Part shown: positions 11,651 through 22,880 of the stretch, piece by piece
How the letters are laid out: every line of letters begins with the position of its first letter
How positions within the stretch are numbered: position 1 is the stretch's first letter
NCBI RefSeq assembly: GCF_964656455.1
Contig: NC_135718.1
Span: forward strand, 47,864,014-47,928,013
From: Halichoerus grypus
Taxonomy: Eukaryota > Chordata > Mammalia > Carnivora > Phocidae
Length of the DNA stretch: 64,000 nt
Reading direction: 5' to 3'
Translations under genes and position numbers: made by a program
Notes under the pieces: generated by a model
The model's input: only the letters and a program-made list of their open reading frames with translations
Told to the model about the DNA's origin: nothing
Database searches by the model: none

Positions 11651-12040
11651 CAGTTGCATGGTTTCCGCACTGCACAAAGATGCCTGGCCAAGGGGCACAT
11701 ACAGCTGACATTCTGCCTCGGCTTTTTTCAACTTGTTTGTCAGTCTTACAGGGATTATTAAAAAAAAATTCATCCCTCCCTGCCCCCAGAGAACTTCTGA
11801 ATGATTCACCACCACAAGCACCCCCTCCCTGGGAGCCTATTTGCAATTTGCACAAAGGTGCAATGTTTAGGAGAGGGATCCCTGAGAATGAGCGGGTGAC
11901 TCTTCACTCCCCTCCACTGGTTTCTGCTCCACATCCTCCTGCCGGAGACCATCCTGCCTCAGCTACAAATCAGTGCAAAAGCAGAGATCACACCATGTCC
12001 TGAAGCTGCCCAGCTCATCTTCGAATGTCTCGGTATTATC
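11651..12040. other. Unassigned unique sequence
   Basis: No recognised repeat or gene. Overlapping open frames on both strands (11599-12003 plus, 11579-11855 minus) do not resemble known proteins. Confidence 0.4.
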
Positions 12041-12043
12041 TTA

Positions 12044-12240
12044 GAGTTTCAGTTTTGCAAGAGTTTCAGTTTTGGAAAACGAAGAGCCCTGGAGATGGAT
12101 AGTGGTGATGTTGTGCAGCCCTGAGAAGGTACTGAATGCCACTCAACCGCACACCAACGGATGTTAACATGGTGAACCTTATAGTGTGTGTATTTTACCA
12201 TCATTTAAAATAATAAAAATTTAACTTTTTAAAAAAACAT
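12044..12240 (+). mobile_element. LINE-1 (L1M-type) 3' UTR end
   Basis: 'gagtttcagttttgcaa', 'ctggagatggatagtggtgatg', 'actgaatgccactcaac' and 'tgtgtgtattttacca' (in parts) match the 3' UTR of ancient LINE-1 subfamilies, ending in an A-rich tail. The first 17 bases are tandemly duplicated (12044-12060 and 12061-12077, one mismatch). Confidence 0.75.
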
Positions 12241-14040
12241 TCAAATATATTTTTTAAAGAGTCCAGCTGCATTTGGTGTGGAGAGGCGACAGACCGATAC
12301 CTGGCCCAGCAGGGGGCTGGGGAGCTGCCCACTGGCTGTCAGAACTGAGGCCCGTGAGTGAAAGAGTATCGTCTTGGGTCTGAGCTGAAATCTTCCTTCA
12401 TGTAACTTTTCTCCTGGGTGGTCTTTGGGGCCCTAAGGAACAGGTGAATTGGTAAATAACTGTGGGCTCGCTGAGCTAATTTAGCATATTGATTAGGTCA
12501 GGTTATGTCAGGTTAGGTTAGGGTGCATTATGCTGCAGAAAGAATAATCTTTGTGGATTAACACAGCAACAATGTATTTCTCTTGTACACTAAGAGTTGG
12601 CCTGCATGCGTGCGTGCATGTGCGCACGCTCTTGGAGCAGGATAGAAGGATACCATTGCAAGGGCCAGACCCATGAAGGCGCCACTCTCTGGGCCAGTAT
12701 TATTAGTCACAGCAGCAGGAAAGAAGACCTCAGTCCTACACCGGCTTTTCCCTGCTACAGCCAGGAAGGGACACATTTCACGCCAGGGGACTTTTCATGG
12801 GTCAATCACATGACCCTGCCCACCTACAAGGGGTCCAGGAAGGGTGGGTAAGTATTGCTGTGTCTGTGACTTTCGTAACTCTGGGCTGATCTGGCTGGGA
12901 TCTTGAACAGAGTGCCCTCCTCAGGCCCTGGTGCTGGTCTGGGTCCTGTCGCCAGGATGTCGGCTGGCTGCACCCTTCCCATTGCCAAGGCTCAGTCTGC
13001 CCATCAGCAAGACAAAGACATTAATTATCATGCCGGCTACAGGTAGGGAATAGGGCTTGGGGGTTCCACCATCTCTAGTTCTCTAACACGTGGCCCCGCG
13101 GGCTTGAAGCATTTGAAAGCACTGCTGTGAAAGACCCCAAAGAATTTGGGAATATGTGAAAAAGAGAAATCTGTCCAAGAGGCCAGAGCCCCTTTTCCAA
13201 TGTTTGGCTCTAGATCCCTCCACAGCAAGTTATGAGTGGGGGGGCGGGGGCAGGCAGGCAGGGGGCGGGGAAGCATTTCTGTTCCTATTTCGTTCCTATT
13301 TTACCAGAGCTTGTGACACCTACAGAGTCGTCCACTTTTAATAGCACCTGGGGTGGGAGGAAAAGCCTGGTCTGTGGCCACAGAGAGAACTTTTGTCTCC
13401 AGGGCTGTCTGACCTGCCTCCATCCTGAGGATTACTGTAACTTTTTAATTAAGGCAAAGTTTGTAGGGAGTTTGGCCCTTTGAAGTGGCAGCTGTAGCTG
13501 GAAAACAGGCCTAGGTTTAAGACTTTACTGCCTGCCGATGGCTCAGCAGCCTGCCACCCACATATCAGAGCCCACACCCCATAAACAGCCCAGATCATGT
13601 TTCTTTCAAGCAGGGTGTGGGAGAGGGGCCTGGGACCACCGTGACGTGGAAGGACTGCCTTCGCTAACAGTCTCATGGGGCCTGGACCACCCAAGGGACC
13701 CCCAAGGAATGCGGCAGTGTTTGGAGGTGGCAGAGCAGTGGATACGGTGGTCTTTGGAGACCCATGATGAAGTGTGTATTCTTGGCCTTGATGTTCTTCG
13801 ATACCCAGACAAAAAAGGAGCAGAGAGAAGCATGCAGCCAGAAAGGTTGCTTCCGCATCATCACACCAAGGCGTATATTTCTGCCTCTGCTGGGCAGGGG
13901 AGGGCAGGGACCTACTTTCATCACGTCTGTATCCCTGAGTCCTACAGAGAATAGGTCCTTAGGTGTTAACAGAACTTAAAACTAGATCTTGGGGAGAGTG
14001 AGGGACAGAGTAAATTGTAAGCATGTCACTCTACTGATAT
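12241..14040. other. Unassigned sequence with GC-rich and G-rich patches
   Basis: No gene is seen. Short noteworthy tracts are TTAGG-like words at 12486-12525, alternating purine-pyrimidine 'tgcatgcgtgcgtgcatgtg' at about 12602-12625 and a G-tract cluster at 13238-13270. Part of 12540-12860 resembles an old dispersed repeat that I cannot name. A 138-codon plus-strand frame at 13538-13954 overlaps several antisense frames and shows no recognisable domain. Confidence 0.4.
13238..13270 (+). other. Potential G-quadruplex cluster
   Basis: Four G-runs of seven, five, five and four bases lie within 33 bases (13238-13244, 13246-13250, 13261-13265, 13267-13270), with loops of 1, 10 and 1 bases. Confidence 0.6.
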
Positions 14041-14044
14041 TCCA

Positions 14045-14240
14045 CATGTGTCAAGCCCCTACTATGTACCGGGTATTTGTCCTAGGTGCTGAAGATTCGT
14101 CAGCCGACAGCACCCCTGCCCTCATAGAGTTTATTTTCTGGCAGATCTGAACTTTAGGACTGCCCTGGGATGCATCCAGGTCACACAGTTAACCAGTGCC
14201 AGCGCTAAGACTAGGACGTGGGTTTACTAGCTCCCCTGAG
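14045..14240 (-). mobile_element. LINE-2 end followed by MIR fragment
   Basis: 'cccctactatgtaccggg', 'cctaggtgctgaagattc' and 'gccctcatagagtttatt' are reverse-oriented LINE-2 3' sequence. From about 14160, 'aggtcacacagttaaccagtg' and 'ctaagactaggacgtgg' are a reverse MIR. Confidence 0.65.
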
Positions 14241-14438
14241 CGCCATGCTTTCCAAACTTCCCCTTGAGGAAACTTTCCCAGGGCACCTGGAGGCAGAGCC
14301 CAGAGCAGGCAGATACAGGAGAGAAATTTCCTTGACATTCCAATATTTGACTTTAAAAATTCATACAAATGTTGGATTCTATACCATATCACACATCTGC
14401 ATTTGTTTTATTATAAAGTAATGGTGTAAATTACCTTA

Positions 14439-14463
14439 TACACACACACACACACACACACAT
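14439..14463. repeat. (CA)n microsatellite
   Basis: About twelve uninterrupted CA units, followed by a short TATATG tract. It is potentially length-polymorphic. Confidence 0.95.
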
Positions 14464-14634
14464 ATATGTTGTAAGTTTCCACTTCGTTGATCCTGCACCT
14501 CTGTATTTCTTTTGGCACACAAACATGCACTTTTGGGAATCCACAGTAAGGGAAGCACATTCCCAGCTCACATGGAATCTTCTGCATTTCTCCAAGCCTT
14601 ATGACCTGGCTCCTCTTTGCTTTTGTTTTTAAAA

Positions 14635-15030
14635 TGAGTTACACCATAAGCAAAGTTAAAAACAAATGACACGCTGGGAGAAAATGTTTGCAAATTAGAA
14701 TGCCTTGATCTCCCAAATATATATCCTATAAATCAGTGAGGAAGCAAGACAACTAACTCAATAGCATCTACCCCCATTTATAGAGAAGGATATACAAACG
14801 GCTATTAACACAGGAAACTGTGCTTAACCTAATTCACAGTAAGATAAATGCAAATTTAAATTATGTCAAGATACTCGTTTTTAGCTATCAGATTGGCAAA
14901 AATCCAAACAATGGCTACTACACTGTATTGGGGAAGTGTGCAGACCCAGGCATGCTCACTCACTGCTCTGTGGGGGTGGACAATGACATAGGCCCTGTGG
15001 AGGGCAATTTGGCGATATCATAGATTCACG
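14635..15030 (+). mobile_element. LINE-1 (old L1M-type) ORF2 3' fragment
   Basis: 'gagaaggatatacaaacggc', 'agataaatgcaaatttaaa', 'agctatcagattggcaaaaa' and 'gtggagggcaatttggcg' follow the terminal part of an ancient LINE-1 ORF2. It is heavily mutated and has no usable frame. Confidence 0.7.
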
Positions 15031-15059
15031 AACAAGATTCTCTTATTAGGTCAGCCGCT

Positions 15060-15350
15060 GGGTTTTGAGTGTTGGTTACACATCCAGCACTGGCTAGAAA
15101 CTCTATGGGAATAATGAGGCACACGCACAGAGCCTGCCCCCAAGGAGCTTATGACCCTACTTAGAGACATTGGACAGAATAAAAATAGCAACACTTTATC
15201 TCTTTTTATCAAGAACTTCCAAATGGTATAGGTCATTGAGCATCACAGCAACCTTGCAAGGTAAGAATTTTTATTTCCATTTTCCAGTTCAGAAAGCTAA
15301 AGCAGAGCGTAATTTGCCCAAGGCCACAATAAAGTACCCCTAGAGCTAGA
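15060..15350 (-). mobile_element. LINE-2 fragment followed by MIR
   Basis: 'cacagagcctgcccccaagg' and 'agcttatgaccctacttag' are reverse LINE-2. At about 15215-15350, 'aaccttgcaaggtaag', 'ccattttccagttcagaaag' and 'tgcccaaggccacaataaag' are reverse MIR. Confidence 0.65.
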
Positions 15351-15477
15351 AGGAGACGGGTGGGGCAGCTTGCCCGTAGCTACGGCTAGCAGCACCGGCG
15401 TGTGATGAGTCCAGAGGAGTGAGGGGAAGCGTGAGCCGTGGCAGAGAGCCTGGAGGCTCAGAGATGATCGCCTCACT

Positions 15478-15685
15478 CTTACCTGGGTTTGAGGCTTCCC
15501 TCTGTGAGCTGCTACCACCGTGACCCTGGATGAGTTGCAAAACATCTCTGAGCCCTAGGATTTGTCTCCATAGAGTTCAGGTGATAGTAAGATTTTTGTG
15601 GGGATGAATTGAGAACATGCCTTTAGAGTACTTTAGCCCATTTACTGGCACACAGTAGGCCCTCAATACGTACTGGGGATGCGGG
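15478..15685 (+). mobile_element. MIR SINE
   Basis: 'ttacctgggtttgaggctt', 'gaccctggatgagttgc', 'ggatgaattgagaacatg' and 'tggcacacagtaggccctc' give a nearly complete forward MIR, facing the reverse MIR at 15215-15350. Confidence 0.75.
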
Positions 15686-16785
15686 AGCAGGAGCTAGTGG
15701 TGGTGATTATAGGCCTCATGAGTCCGGGCAAGGCCGACATCTGAAGGATGGGTGGAGTTCAAGTGCGTGCGCTCAGACACAACCCAAGAATGAAACATTC
15801 TGTCCCACCCAGCAAGGCTTCCGGGAAGGTCATGGCAGTTGGTCCATAAGGCCAAGGAACCGTGGTGTTTCCAACCTGGGAGGACTGAGGCACTCAGGGC
15901 TGGTGTGGCCAGACCCCTCCTCTTCACAGAGGGAGGATGGGAGGTGTTTGCTCCTAGCACTAGGGCCCTCATCTGCCCCAGGGCCCCTGGGGCCTTGGGG
16001 GAGGGGGGCTACAGGCAACCTCAAGGCTGGAGGGACAGCTCGGCATTTTTGGAATGGATTCCCCCTTTCTCTCAGGTCTCCTGGAGTCTAACTCTTGAGC
16101 TATTTGGAGGGGAAATGGCATCTTGTTAGGAGAAAGGGGGAAATGCCTTTCTTCATGACTTCCCGCAGAGGGCTAAGTGCCAATGGGGATTCTGCTGAAG
16201 TCCCTAGAATCCCGCTAAGCCTCTGAACCTCTATCTCAAGGTGAACTTTTAACTCCCAGAATGAGCCTTGAAAGCTCTTTTCCCCTCCCTCTCTCAGCTG
16301 CCAAACTGACTCCCCAAGTCTACCCTCCATGTAAAAACATAATAAAACATTATACAATCAGGAAGGTATTCAAGGCTCATAATAAATAATTGCCCTGTGA
16401 CCGGAGGATTGGATCCCCCCGTGCACCCTCAATGGGCCTTTTTCTTTAACAGAACAAATAAAAGGAACAGATGTAGGGCTTCTGGTGCCAATGCAGCAGT
16501 GGCCCCTCGGGAGGACCCAAGAAGGGTCACAGGAGAGGCATCATTCTCACACTTAACTAGTATCCATGGGCGACAGGGGGACAGCACCCCCTTCCCAGAA
16601 TGCCACCCTGGGGACACCCAAATGCCTTTAGTCAATGGCAACACTTCCTTCCTAGGTGCTCCCTGCCTGCCCTCCTCCGTTGTTGCTGACGGAGGGGCAC
16701 CTTGGCGCAAAGTGGCATCTCAATATTCCCTGACTAGCTGACTTCCTTTCCACCTAGAGCCATTCCCTCCGGCTGGCAACACCGC
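15686..16785. other. Unassigned unique sequence
   Basis: About 1.1 kb with no gene or repeat that I recognise. Open frames at 15839-16129 and 16397-16741 (plus) overlap antisense frames and lack known motifs. Confidence 0.4.
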
Positions 16786-16789
16786 CTTT

Positions 16790-16970
16790 GACGGCTTTTA
16801 CTTCTGTCCACTCCCATTTCCCTGCTCCTACAGCTCTCCCGCCCGCCTCAGACCGTCAGCTCTTCCCGGGCGAGGCCCACACCTGCTTCTGCTCAGTATC
16901 CTGGCAGAGTGCCCGGACACAGGAGGTGCCCGAGAAATGTTTGTCGAATCAATACCTGAAATGGAAAACA
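16790..16970 (+). mobile_element. LINE-2 3' end
   Basis: 'gtatcctggcagagtgcc', 'ggaggtgcccgagaaatg' and 'tttgtcgaatcaa' match the LINE-2 terminus in the forward direction. Confidence 0.55.
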
Positions 16971-17610
16971 CAGTGCCTGTTGAAAAAAAATAGGAAGCTA
17001 GAGGCCTCCCTACCAGACACCTGTATATTCTTTTCAAGGTTGATCCCAGTGCGCTTTGCAGCTTTGGATGTCTCTGCTTCAGTCCCCCGAGCATTTCATG
17101 ACGATCCCAGCCACGCCTGGCTCTTCTGAGTGGAGTCCTGAGAGACAGAGCCCGGGGAAGTTCTTACACTGCTGTTAACAGCACGGGGTGGCTGGTGGAG
17201 GGGATATCTGTTGGCTCTGCCCACCCAGTCCCCAGCACCCTTCTGCTCAGAACGCCTCGGTGTTCCTGAAACTAGCCCCCTGCCCCTCACATGGAGGTCT
17301 GGAGGGTCCCAGCCTCTGGCCAGTGTGGGCCCAGCCCCAGGACAGCCAGTCAGGACCTCTCACCCCGGGATGTACATCCCCTTGCTAACGACGAAAGGAC
17401 AGGGACCGGTGACAAATGCAGTGGCACTTGGAGGAAATCATCCTTAGGTCCTACATGCTCCATGCTGGAGCAGCCCCGTTCCTCCTCTTTCTGGAACCTG
17501 GTGCATCCGTGTCTTTCTCTCTTCTGCCTGCTACCCCATCACCTTCCAGGTTCCCTTAATACTTAGGTTGACTGGGCTGGTTTCTGTTGCTTAGAACCCA
17601 AGCACCTGAA
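16971..17610. other. Unassigned unique sequence
   Basis: GC-rich, with several overlapping short frames on both strands (17096-17566). No gene or repeat recognised. Confidence 0.4.
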
Positions 17611-17612
17611 AT

Positions 17613-17690
17613 CGGGCTTTCTCAACCTCGACACTGGACACTTTGGGCTGGAGAGTTCTTTGCTGTAGACATCTGATCTGCAGCCAGCTT
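17613..17690 (-). mobile_element. MER20 terminal fragment
   Basis: 'gggctttctcaacctcg', 'cactggacactttgggctgg' and 'agttctttgctgtagac' match one end of MER20, a non-autonomous hAT element. The match stops after about 80 bases. Confidence 0.6.
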
Positions 17691-17750
17691 GGCAGGTAAC
17701 CAGTGAAGGGTGGGTCATGTCGGTGCCCCGATGTAGCCTAAGCCTCTACA

Positions 17751-17973
17751 CTGGGTTTCCCAACCTCGGCAACTACTGATATCTTAAACTGGGTAATTCT
17801 TTGTTGCAGGGACTGTCCTGAGCATTGTAGGATGTTTATCAGCATCCTTGGCCTCTACCCACCAGATACCAGCTGCAGCCCCCTACTTATGACAAATGCC
17901 TCCAAACACAACAAAATTGTCCCTAGACGGTAAAACCACCATGATAAACTGATTTAGTGATTGAGAACCAGTG
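17751..17973 (-). mobile_element. MER20 (hAT-Charlie non-autonomous element)
   Basis: Nearly full length: 'ctgggtttcccaacctcgg', 'ctgtcctgagcattgtagg', 'atgtttatcagcatccttgg', 'cctctacccaccagatacc' and a terminal 'gattgagaaccagtgg'. A second partial copy lies 60 bases upstream in the same orientation. Confidence 0.85.
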
Positions 17974-19110
17974 GCCATGAACAGATTGGTGGTTGAATCT
18001 GTATTGTTCGGTGAGGCAGTAAGTCAGAAGTCAGAGGGTTTGGGACCCCTCACCCTGACCCCCTCCTCCACTTTGCCCTGAGCCCTCCGAGCCCTCCCTT
18101 ACGCTATCTTCCTCTCAGGTCCTCATCCCAATGGGAAGAAGCTTGAAGAAATCCAAAGAGTTGCACCAAGATGACATTGGAAGACCCGTTCCCACCTCAC
18201 AGTGGGTCTTTCCTCGTCAAAGGAGTTCAAATCTGCTTCTTGGCCAGCTGGGTAAACTTGATGATAAGTAAGAGGAAAGTGAATAAATATCCAGACCAGT
18301 GGAGTCTGTCTGGAGTATCGGCATTTCACTTATCATATTGGGTGGCATTCTACAGACAACAGAGAAATTGTTCTTGCAGAGACAAACCTGTCTTTCTTCC
18401 ATCAAGTCCTCTTTCTGCTGTAATGACCAGCTTAGCTGGGGTGGGAGGTGAAACAAGGTGAAATTATAAACCTCCGAGATATGAAGGCTCCGAAGCTGCC
18501 CTTTCAGACAAAGCCAAGCTCCGACCCTTTCTCACACTTCAAATTGAAACCTCTTTGAGCTTTGATAAGACACCAACTAACTGACATTTTGTTCCTCCCT
18601 TCTAGGGCAGGTTTTGCTCACTTCGGGGCTTTCCGAGAACATTTAGGCATAGATCCACCGAAGGCAGCCTGGCTAGTCCAGTTCCAAATAGGTAGTTCTG
18701 GCTTTTGACCTCTGTGTTTTGCCAACGCTGGAGGAACAGCTCAGGCTAAAGGGGGCTGGGGGACAGTGTTTGGTGTAGACTGGGAGTCAGGGGACTGGAG
18801 GTGGGTCCCAGCCTTGCCACTAATAGATGAAGCTCAGCAACACCTTTTCCCTCCTCGGGGTCACTTACCTGCTTACAAACTGGAACAGACCAGTGAGTCT
18901 TAAACTTACGTTCATCTGAACCCACTCCCAAGAATATGCCTTTGGCCACGCTCACATAGACATGTAATTTCATACAATGCATGAAGGTTCTTGGAGCCCT
19001 CCCTAAGCATTGAGTCCAGTTCAAGGCCACGGGACCAGACGGCACCTAAGAAGCCATCCCTTTCTTGCCCCTACTCCGTGGTAGCCCAAGTTCACAGTAG
19101 AGTCGCATGC
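17974..19110. other. Unassigned unique sequence
   Basis: No gene or repeat recognised over about 1.1 kb. Composition is mixed and there are no strong simple repeats. Confidence 0.4.
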
Positions 19111-19114
19111 TATG

Positions 19115-19325
19115 ACAGACAGGACGTGAATTGTAAACACATCCGGTTTAGAACCCCAGCTCCTTCTCTCACTGGCTCTGTGACATTCGGCAAGTTTTCT
19201 AACCTTTCCAAGCCATGTTTTCTCTGTTTATGAAACAGTGACATAATATTCATACAAAGTTAGTTCTAGGCGTTAAATTACATATTGTATGACACCTAGA
19301 ATATGCTTGATTCATTTTTGCCTTC
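19115..19325 (+). mobile_element. MIR SINE
   Basis: 'ctcactggctctgtgacattcgg', 'caagttttctaacctttcc', 'atgaaacagtgacataat' and 'gacacctagaatatgcttg' (in pieces) follow the forward MIR consensus. Confidence 0.65.
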
Positions 19326-19469
19326 CCACCCTCTCCCTCTTCCTCCCATGACCCCTGATGGGTATTAAGTTCCTCATAAAACAGGAGCAGAAAAGTAGTG
19401 AGTACATCAGCTTATTTAGGTATCTGGGCAGGTCTGGGGGAAGGTATGATTACATAACAGTGTGCTCAC

Positions 19470-19625
19470 AGAGAAAAGAACACTAGAGGTGGCCGCCAAG
19501 AGCTGAATTTACATTGCAAGAAGCAACCCTTCCCAAACTGTGTGACTTTGGTTAATTGGCCTGACCTCTCTGGGCCCCGCATCTGCTAATGAAGATGATA
19601 ATGTGTCCCTAACAACCACCCACTC
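19470..19625 (+). mobile_element. MIR SINE, degenerate
   Basis: 'aactgtgtgactttggttaa', 'gacctctctgggcccc' and 'atgaagatgataatgtg' are arranged as in a forward MIR. Divergence is high. Confidence 0.5.
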
Positions 19626-19738
19626 AGAGAGTTCCTCCTCGCTGCCCGGCACCGTACTCGACACTGGGCATGTAGTACATCATGAACAGCAGGGCTGTTG
19701 TGAGGTTGATGGGTAATAACCTACTTGGAAGACCTTTT

Positions 19739-19955
19739 GCTGTTGTTGTTGTTTAAGATTTTATTTATTTATTTATTTGAGAGAGAAAGCGTGCACGCAC
19801 TCGTGCACACAAGCAGGGGCAGGGGCAGAGGGAGAGGGAGAAGCAGGCTTCCCACTGAGCAGGGAGCCCGACGCGGGACTCGATCCCAGGACCCCGGGAT
19901 CATGATCCGAGCCCAAGGCAGACACTTAACCGACTGAGCCACCCAGGCGTCTTCT
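19739..19955 (-). mobile_element. SINEC, antisense
   Basis: The reverse complement of the tRNA-derived head (ending CCACCCAGGCGTC) lies at 19928-19952. The body is reversed and the tail is TTTATT-rich with a TTG-repeat extension at 19741-19752. Imperfect duplications (GAAGACCTTTT at 19728, GAAAGGCCTTTT at 19956) suggest an older insertion than several others here. The open frame across it is the usual antisense SINEC frame. Confidence 0.9.
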
Positions 19956-20885
19956 GAAAGGCCTTTTTAAACAGGGAAACACGAGGCGGACATTTCAATT
20001 CCACCATTCTCAGGGGTCGCCAGAGCTTTTTCTTCCCACTGTGAAAACAGGAAGGGCTTTTCCAACCAGAAGGTCAAGCACAGAGACCAGAAAATGGCAA
20101 GAGTGACATTCCATCCAAGGCCATCTGAAAAAAAAGGTGAGCACCAGTGGTAAGCTCCCTTTCTAGAGCCTTGGTGAGAAATAACAAGGAGGACAGAAGG
20201 CGAGGCAATTTCTCTTCCTGTATGTTTCACATGATGTACATCTCTCCTCAGTGAAGGTCCAATTTAACCATTTCTCATTTAGCACTAGATTTATTGGATG
20301 CTGCAGCACAACAGCCAAAATGCTGGGTGAAATGGTAAATCTAGTAATAAAATATCTAAATGGTTTATAAATACGGTTTAGGGAGGCTTTGGTAGGTAAG
20401 GCGGCACATGGCTAGTCTAACGAAATCCTTGTGCTTCAAAAACTCTCCCCCAGATACCCACAACCAACACGCAGACCTTTTTGTCTTTATTGAGCAGAGC
20501 TGCCAACTCCAACATGTGCAAATACAGATTTAACAGGCAAACGTGCAGCCAAGCCCAGGACTGTAAGTGTTTGAAAAGGCAAATCTGTTTGATGAGCAAA
20601 TAATGCATGATCAATAAAGACTTGTCGAAATGTAATGAACAGAAACAAGCTGTTTGCTGAACATCTAGCCTAGGGTGGAGAGTATGCAGACTGAACGAGG
20701 AAAACACAAGGCAGGTGGGGGGTGAGGTGTTTTAGAAAGAGAATGCTGGTATTCTTGACCAATCCAGGCCATTTGGGCTGAGAGTGGAGCAGGCTGTTCT
20801 CAAAGAAGCCCCTACCTGGAGGCTTCCAGTGCCTTATTACCAAAGGAAAGAAAGATAATCAGGAACTGATTAGAAAGAAAACCAC
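19956..20885. other. Unassigned unique sequence
   Basis: About 0.9 kb without a recognised repeat. The part 20460-20690 is repeat-free and lightly AT-rich and could be conserved, but nothing in it identifies a function. Confidence 0.4.
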
Positions 20886-20889
20886 ACTT

Positions 20890-21378
20890 TGCAAAAAATT
20901 CACATCTTAATTCACAATGACCCAAAGAAGGAAGCCACCCAAGTGGGTGATGGATGAACAGATAAATGAGATGTGGTACATCCATAAAATGGAATATTAT
21001 TCAGTCCTAAAAAGGAAAGGAATCCTGGCAGGTGCTACAACATGGATGACCCTCAAAAACATACTAAGTGAAGTAAGCCAGTCACAAAAGGCCCTGTATC
21101 ATCTGATCCCACATATAAGAGGCATTAAATTCACAGAGTAGCCAAATCCATAGAGACAGAAAGCAGAATTATGGTAACCAGGAGCTGTAGGTAAGGGAAA
21201 TGGGGAGTTACTGTTTAATGAGTCCAGAGCTTCAACTTGGGAAAATGAGAAAGTCCTAGAGACGGATGGTGGAGACGTTTGTACAACACTGTGAACGTAC
21301 TTAGTGCTACTGAACACTTAAAAATGGTGCAAATGATAAATTTTATGTTATGCACACTGTATCACAATAAAAACAAGT
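20890..21378 (+). mobile_element. LINE-1 (L1M-type) 3' end
   Basis: 'gatggatgaacagataaatg', 'atccataaaatggaatatta', 'catggatgaccctcaaaaac', 'actaagtgaagtaagccagt' and a 3' UTR ending 'tatcacaataaaaac' are the last part of an ancient LINE-1. There is no coding capacity. Confidence 0.85.
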
Positions 21379-21839
21379 TAATGTCTTTTAGCATTTGTCC
21401 TATTCCAACTTGAGTTGCCAGGGTGTTCATCTCCCCCATTAGATGATGAGCAACTTGATGTCAGGAACTGGATCTTATTTATCTATGAATCCTTCTCTGC
21501 ATCTAACACTGTGGTTCTCAAAGTGTGGTCTGTCGGTCACTGGGGGTCTCCAAGACCCTTTCAGGATGTCCACAAAATCGAACTCTTTTCATGATGTTAC
21601 TGGCCATGATTTGCCGTTTGGTACAACAGTGTTATGAGCTGCACCGATCCTGCAACACCCGTGGTAGGTAACCTTGCTGGGACCTTACCATGAGTCGGGC
21701 CGTCGCACCAAACCCCATTTTATTCTGATGCACTTTCAAATGAAAAAAAAAAATTGTACATTAGAATGTCCTTGATGAAGCCATACGAGTTATTAATTTA
21801 ATTAAATTTCAACTCTTGAGCATTCATCTTTTTAATATT

Positions 21840-22880
21840 TTGTGTGACAAAAGGGGAAGTCTTTAGAAAGCACTTCTACTGTGTACCGGAATACAAGCTG
21901 TCTCAAAGAAAAGCACCGTGTGATTGCTTGAGTGTCGAGCTGAAAGAGCCTTTTTTATTCATAGAGGATCGTTTTTACTTGCAAGCATGGCTGACAGACA
22001 AAAGTCATTCAGATGCGGGTATCTGGTGGACATTGTCCTGAGAAGGAGTGAAGCAAACCTGTTACTTCAGGAAAAACAACTGACAGTATGCTTGCCAAAG
22101 CTAAGACCCAGGCTTTCAAAAGAAATGGGACTTCAGACCATGAGGCTTCCACCACCATGAGCATGAGAGTTTCCCAATACTTGGTTGATTTTCTGCTGAG
22201 AGCCGTGGTGATATAAATTCATGTGATTTTTTGATGTCGTATAACTAGATCAACATTTCAAAAGGTTTGCATGATTCAGTGCGTCAGTATTTTCCAAGTG
22301 ACCAAGGCATCATACTCCAGAATCAGGTGTGGGTAAGACATCTGTTTACATGAGAAAGACCACTGTATTTTAATGTAGCAGATACTGAAAGGTCCTGATC
22401 CAGTTTCAGATTCCACATCACCACTAAATTGGTGGTGATAAGAGACTAGGACTTGTTGAGTTTTGGTGTAGTATCGAAGAAAACTATCCACAATTGTCTG
22501 AAAAGTCAATGCTCTTCTTTCTTTCCAACCACAAATCTGAGTGAGGCAGGACTTTCTTCATATACTTCAATCAAAATAACATATCGTGGGGCACCTGGGT
22601 GGCTCAGTCAGTTAAACACCTGACTCTTAGTTTCGGCTCAGGTCATGCTCTTGTGGGTCGTGAGATTGAGCCCCAAGTTGGGCTCCATGCTCAGCAGGGA
22701 GTCCGCTTGAAGATTCTCTCCCTCTGCTCCTACCCCACTCCTGCCTGTGCTCTCTCTCTTTAAAATAAATAAATCTTTAAAAATAAAATAAAAATAGCAT
22801 ATCACAACAGAAGAACGCAGAAACGGATATAAGAATCCAACTGTCTCCTATTAAGCCAGATAGCAAAGAGATTTGCAAGG
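21840..22880 (+). pseudogene. hAT transposase remnant (C-terminal half)
   Basis: Family knowledge: Charlie-type hAT transposases end in a dimerisation domain with a Leu-Val-Glu-Phe-Trp word and a later 'EAG.SSY' and 'RIQLS.IKPD..EIC' stretch. In the sequence I read LVEFWCSIEENYPQLSEK at 22452-22505, SEAGLSSYTSIKITY in a different frame before 22586, and RIQLSPIKPDSKEIC in a third frame after the SINEC. Upstream, around 21950-22040, 'YLVDIV' follows a weakly matching segment. Frameshifts and the SINE insertion inside the dimerisation domain make it non-functional. The N-terminal zinc finger (BED) and most of the catalytic part are missing or unrecognisable, so the copy is an internally deleted derivative. 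No other reading explains these words. Confidence 0.8.
22573..22803 (+). mobile_element. SINEC inserted in the hAT element
   Basis: The head GGGGCACCTGGGTGGCTCAG begins at 22588. The body ends in TCTTTAAAAATAAAATAAAAA. Target-site duplications AAAATAACATATC (22573-22585) and AAAATAGCATATC (22791-22803) differ at one base. The insertion splits the transposase remnant, so it is younger than the hAT element. Confidence 0.95.

Noticed and set aside
12486..12526. TTAGG-like words suggesting an interstitial telomere repeat
   Set aside because: Only a few imperfect AGGTTAGGTTAGGG-type units occur in about 40 bases. There is no TTAGGG array.
19725..19937. Recurrent peptide with RGRSRLPTEQ-like text (also at 425-781, 29176-29406 and 51280-51483)
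   Set aside because: This is the antisense SINEC frame, which appears wherever a SINEC is read on its reverse strand. It is not a protein family.
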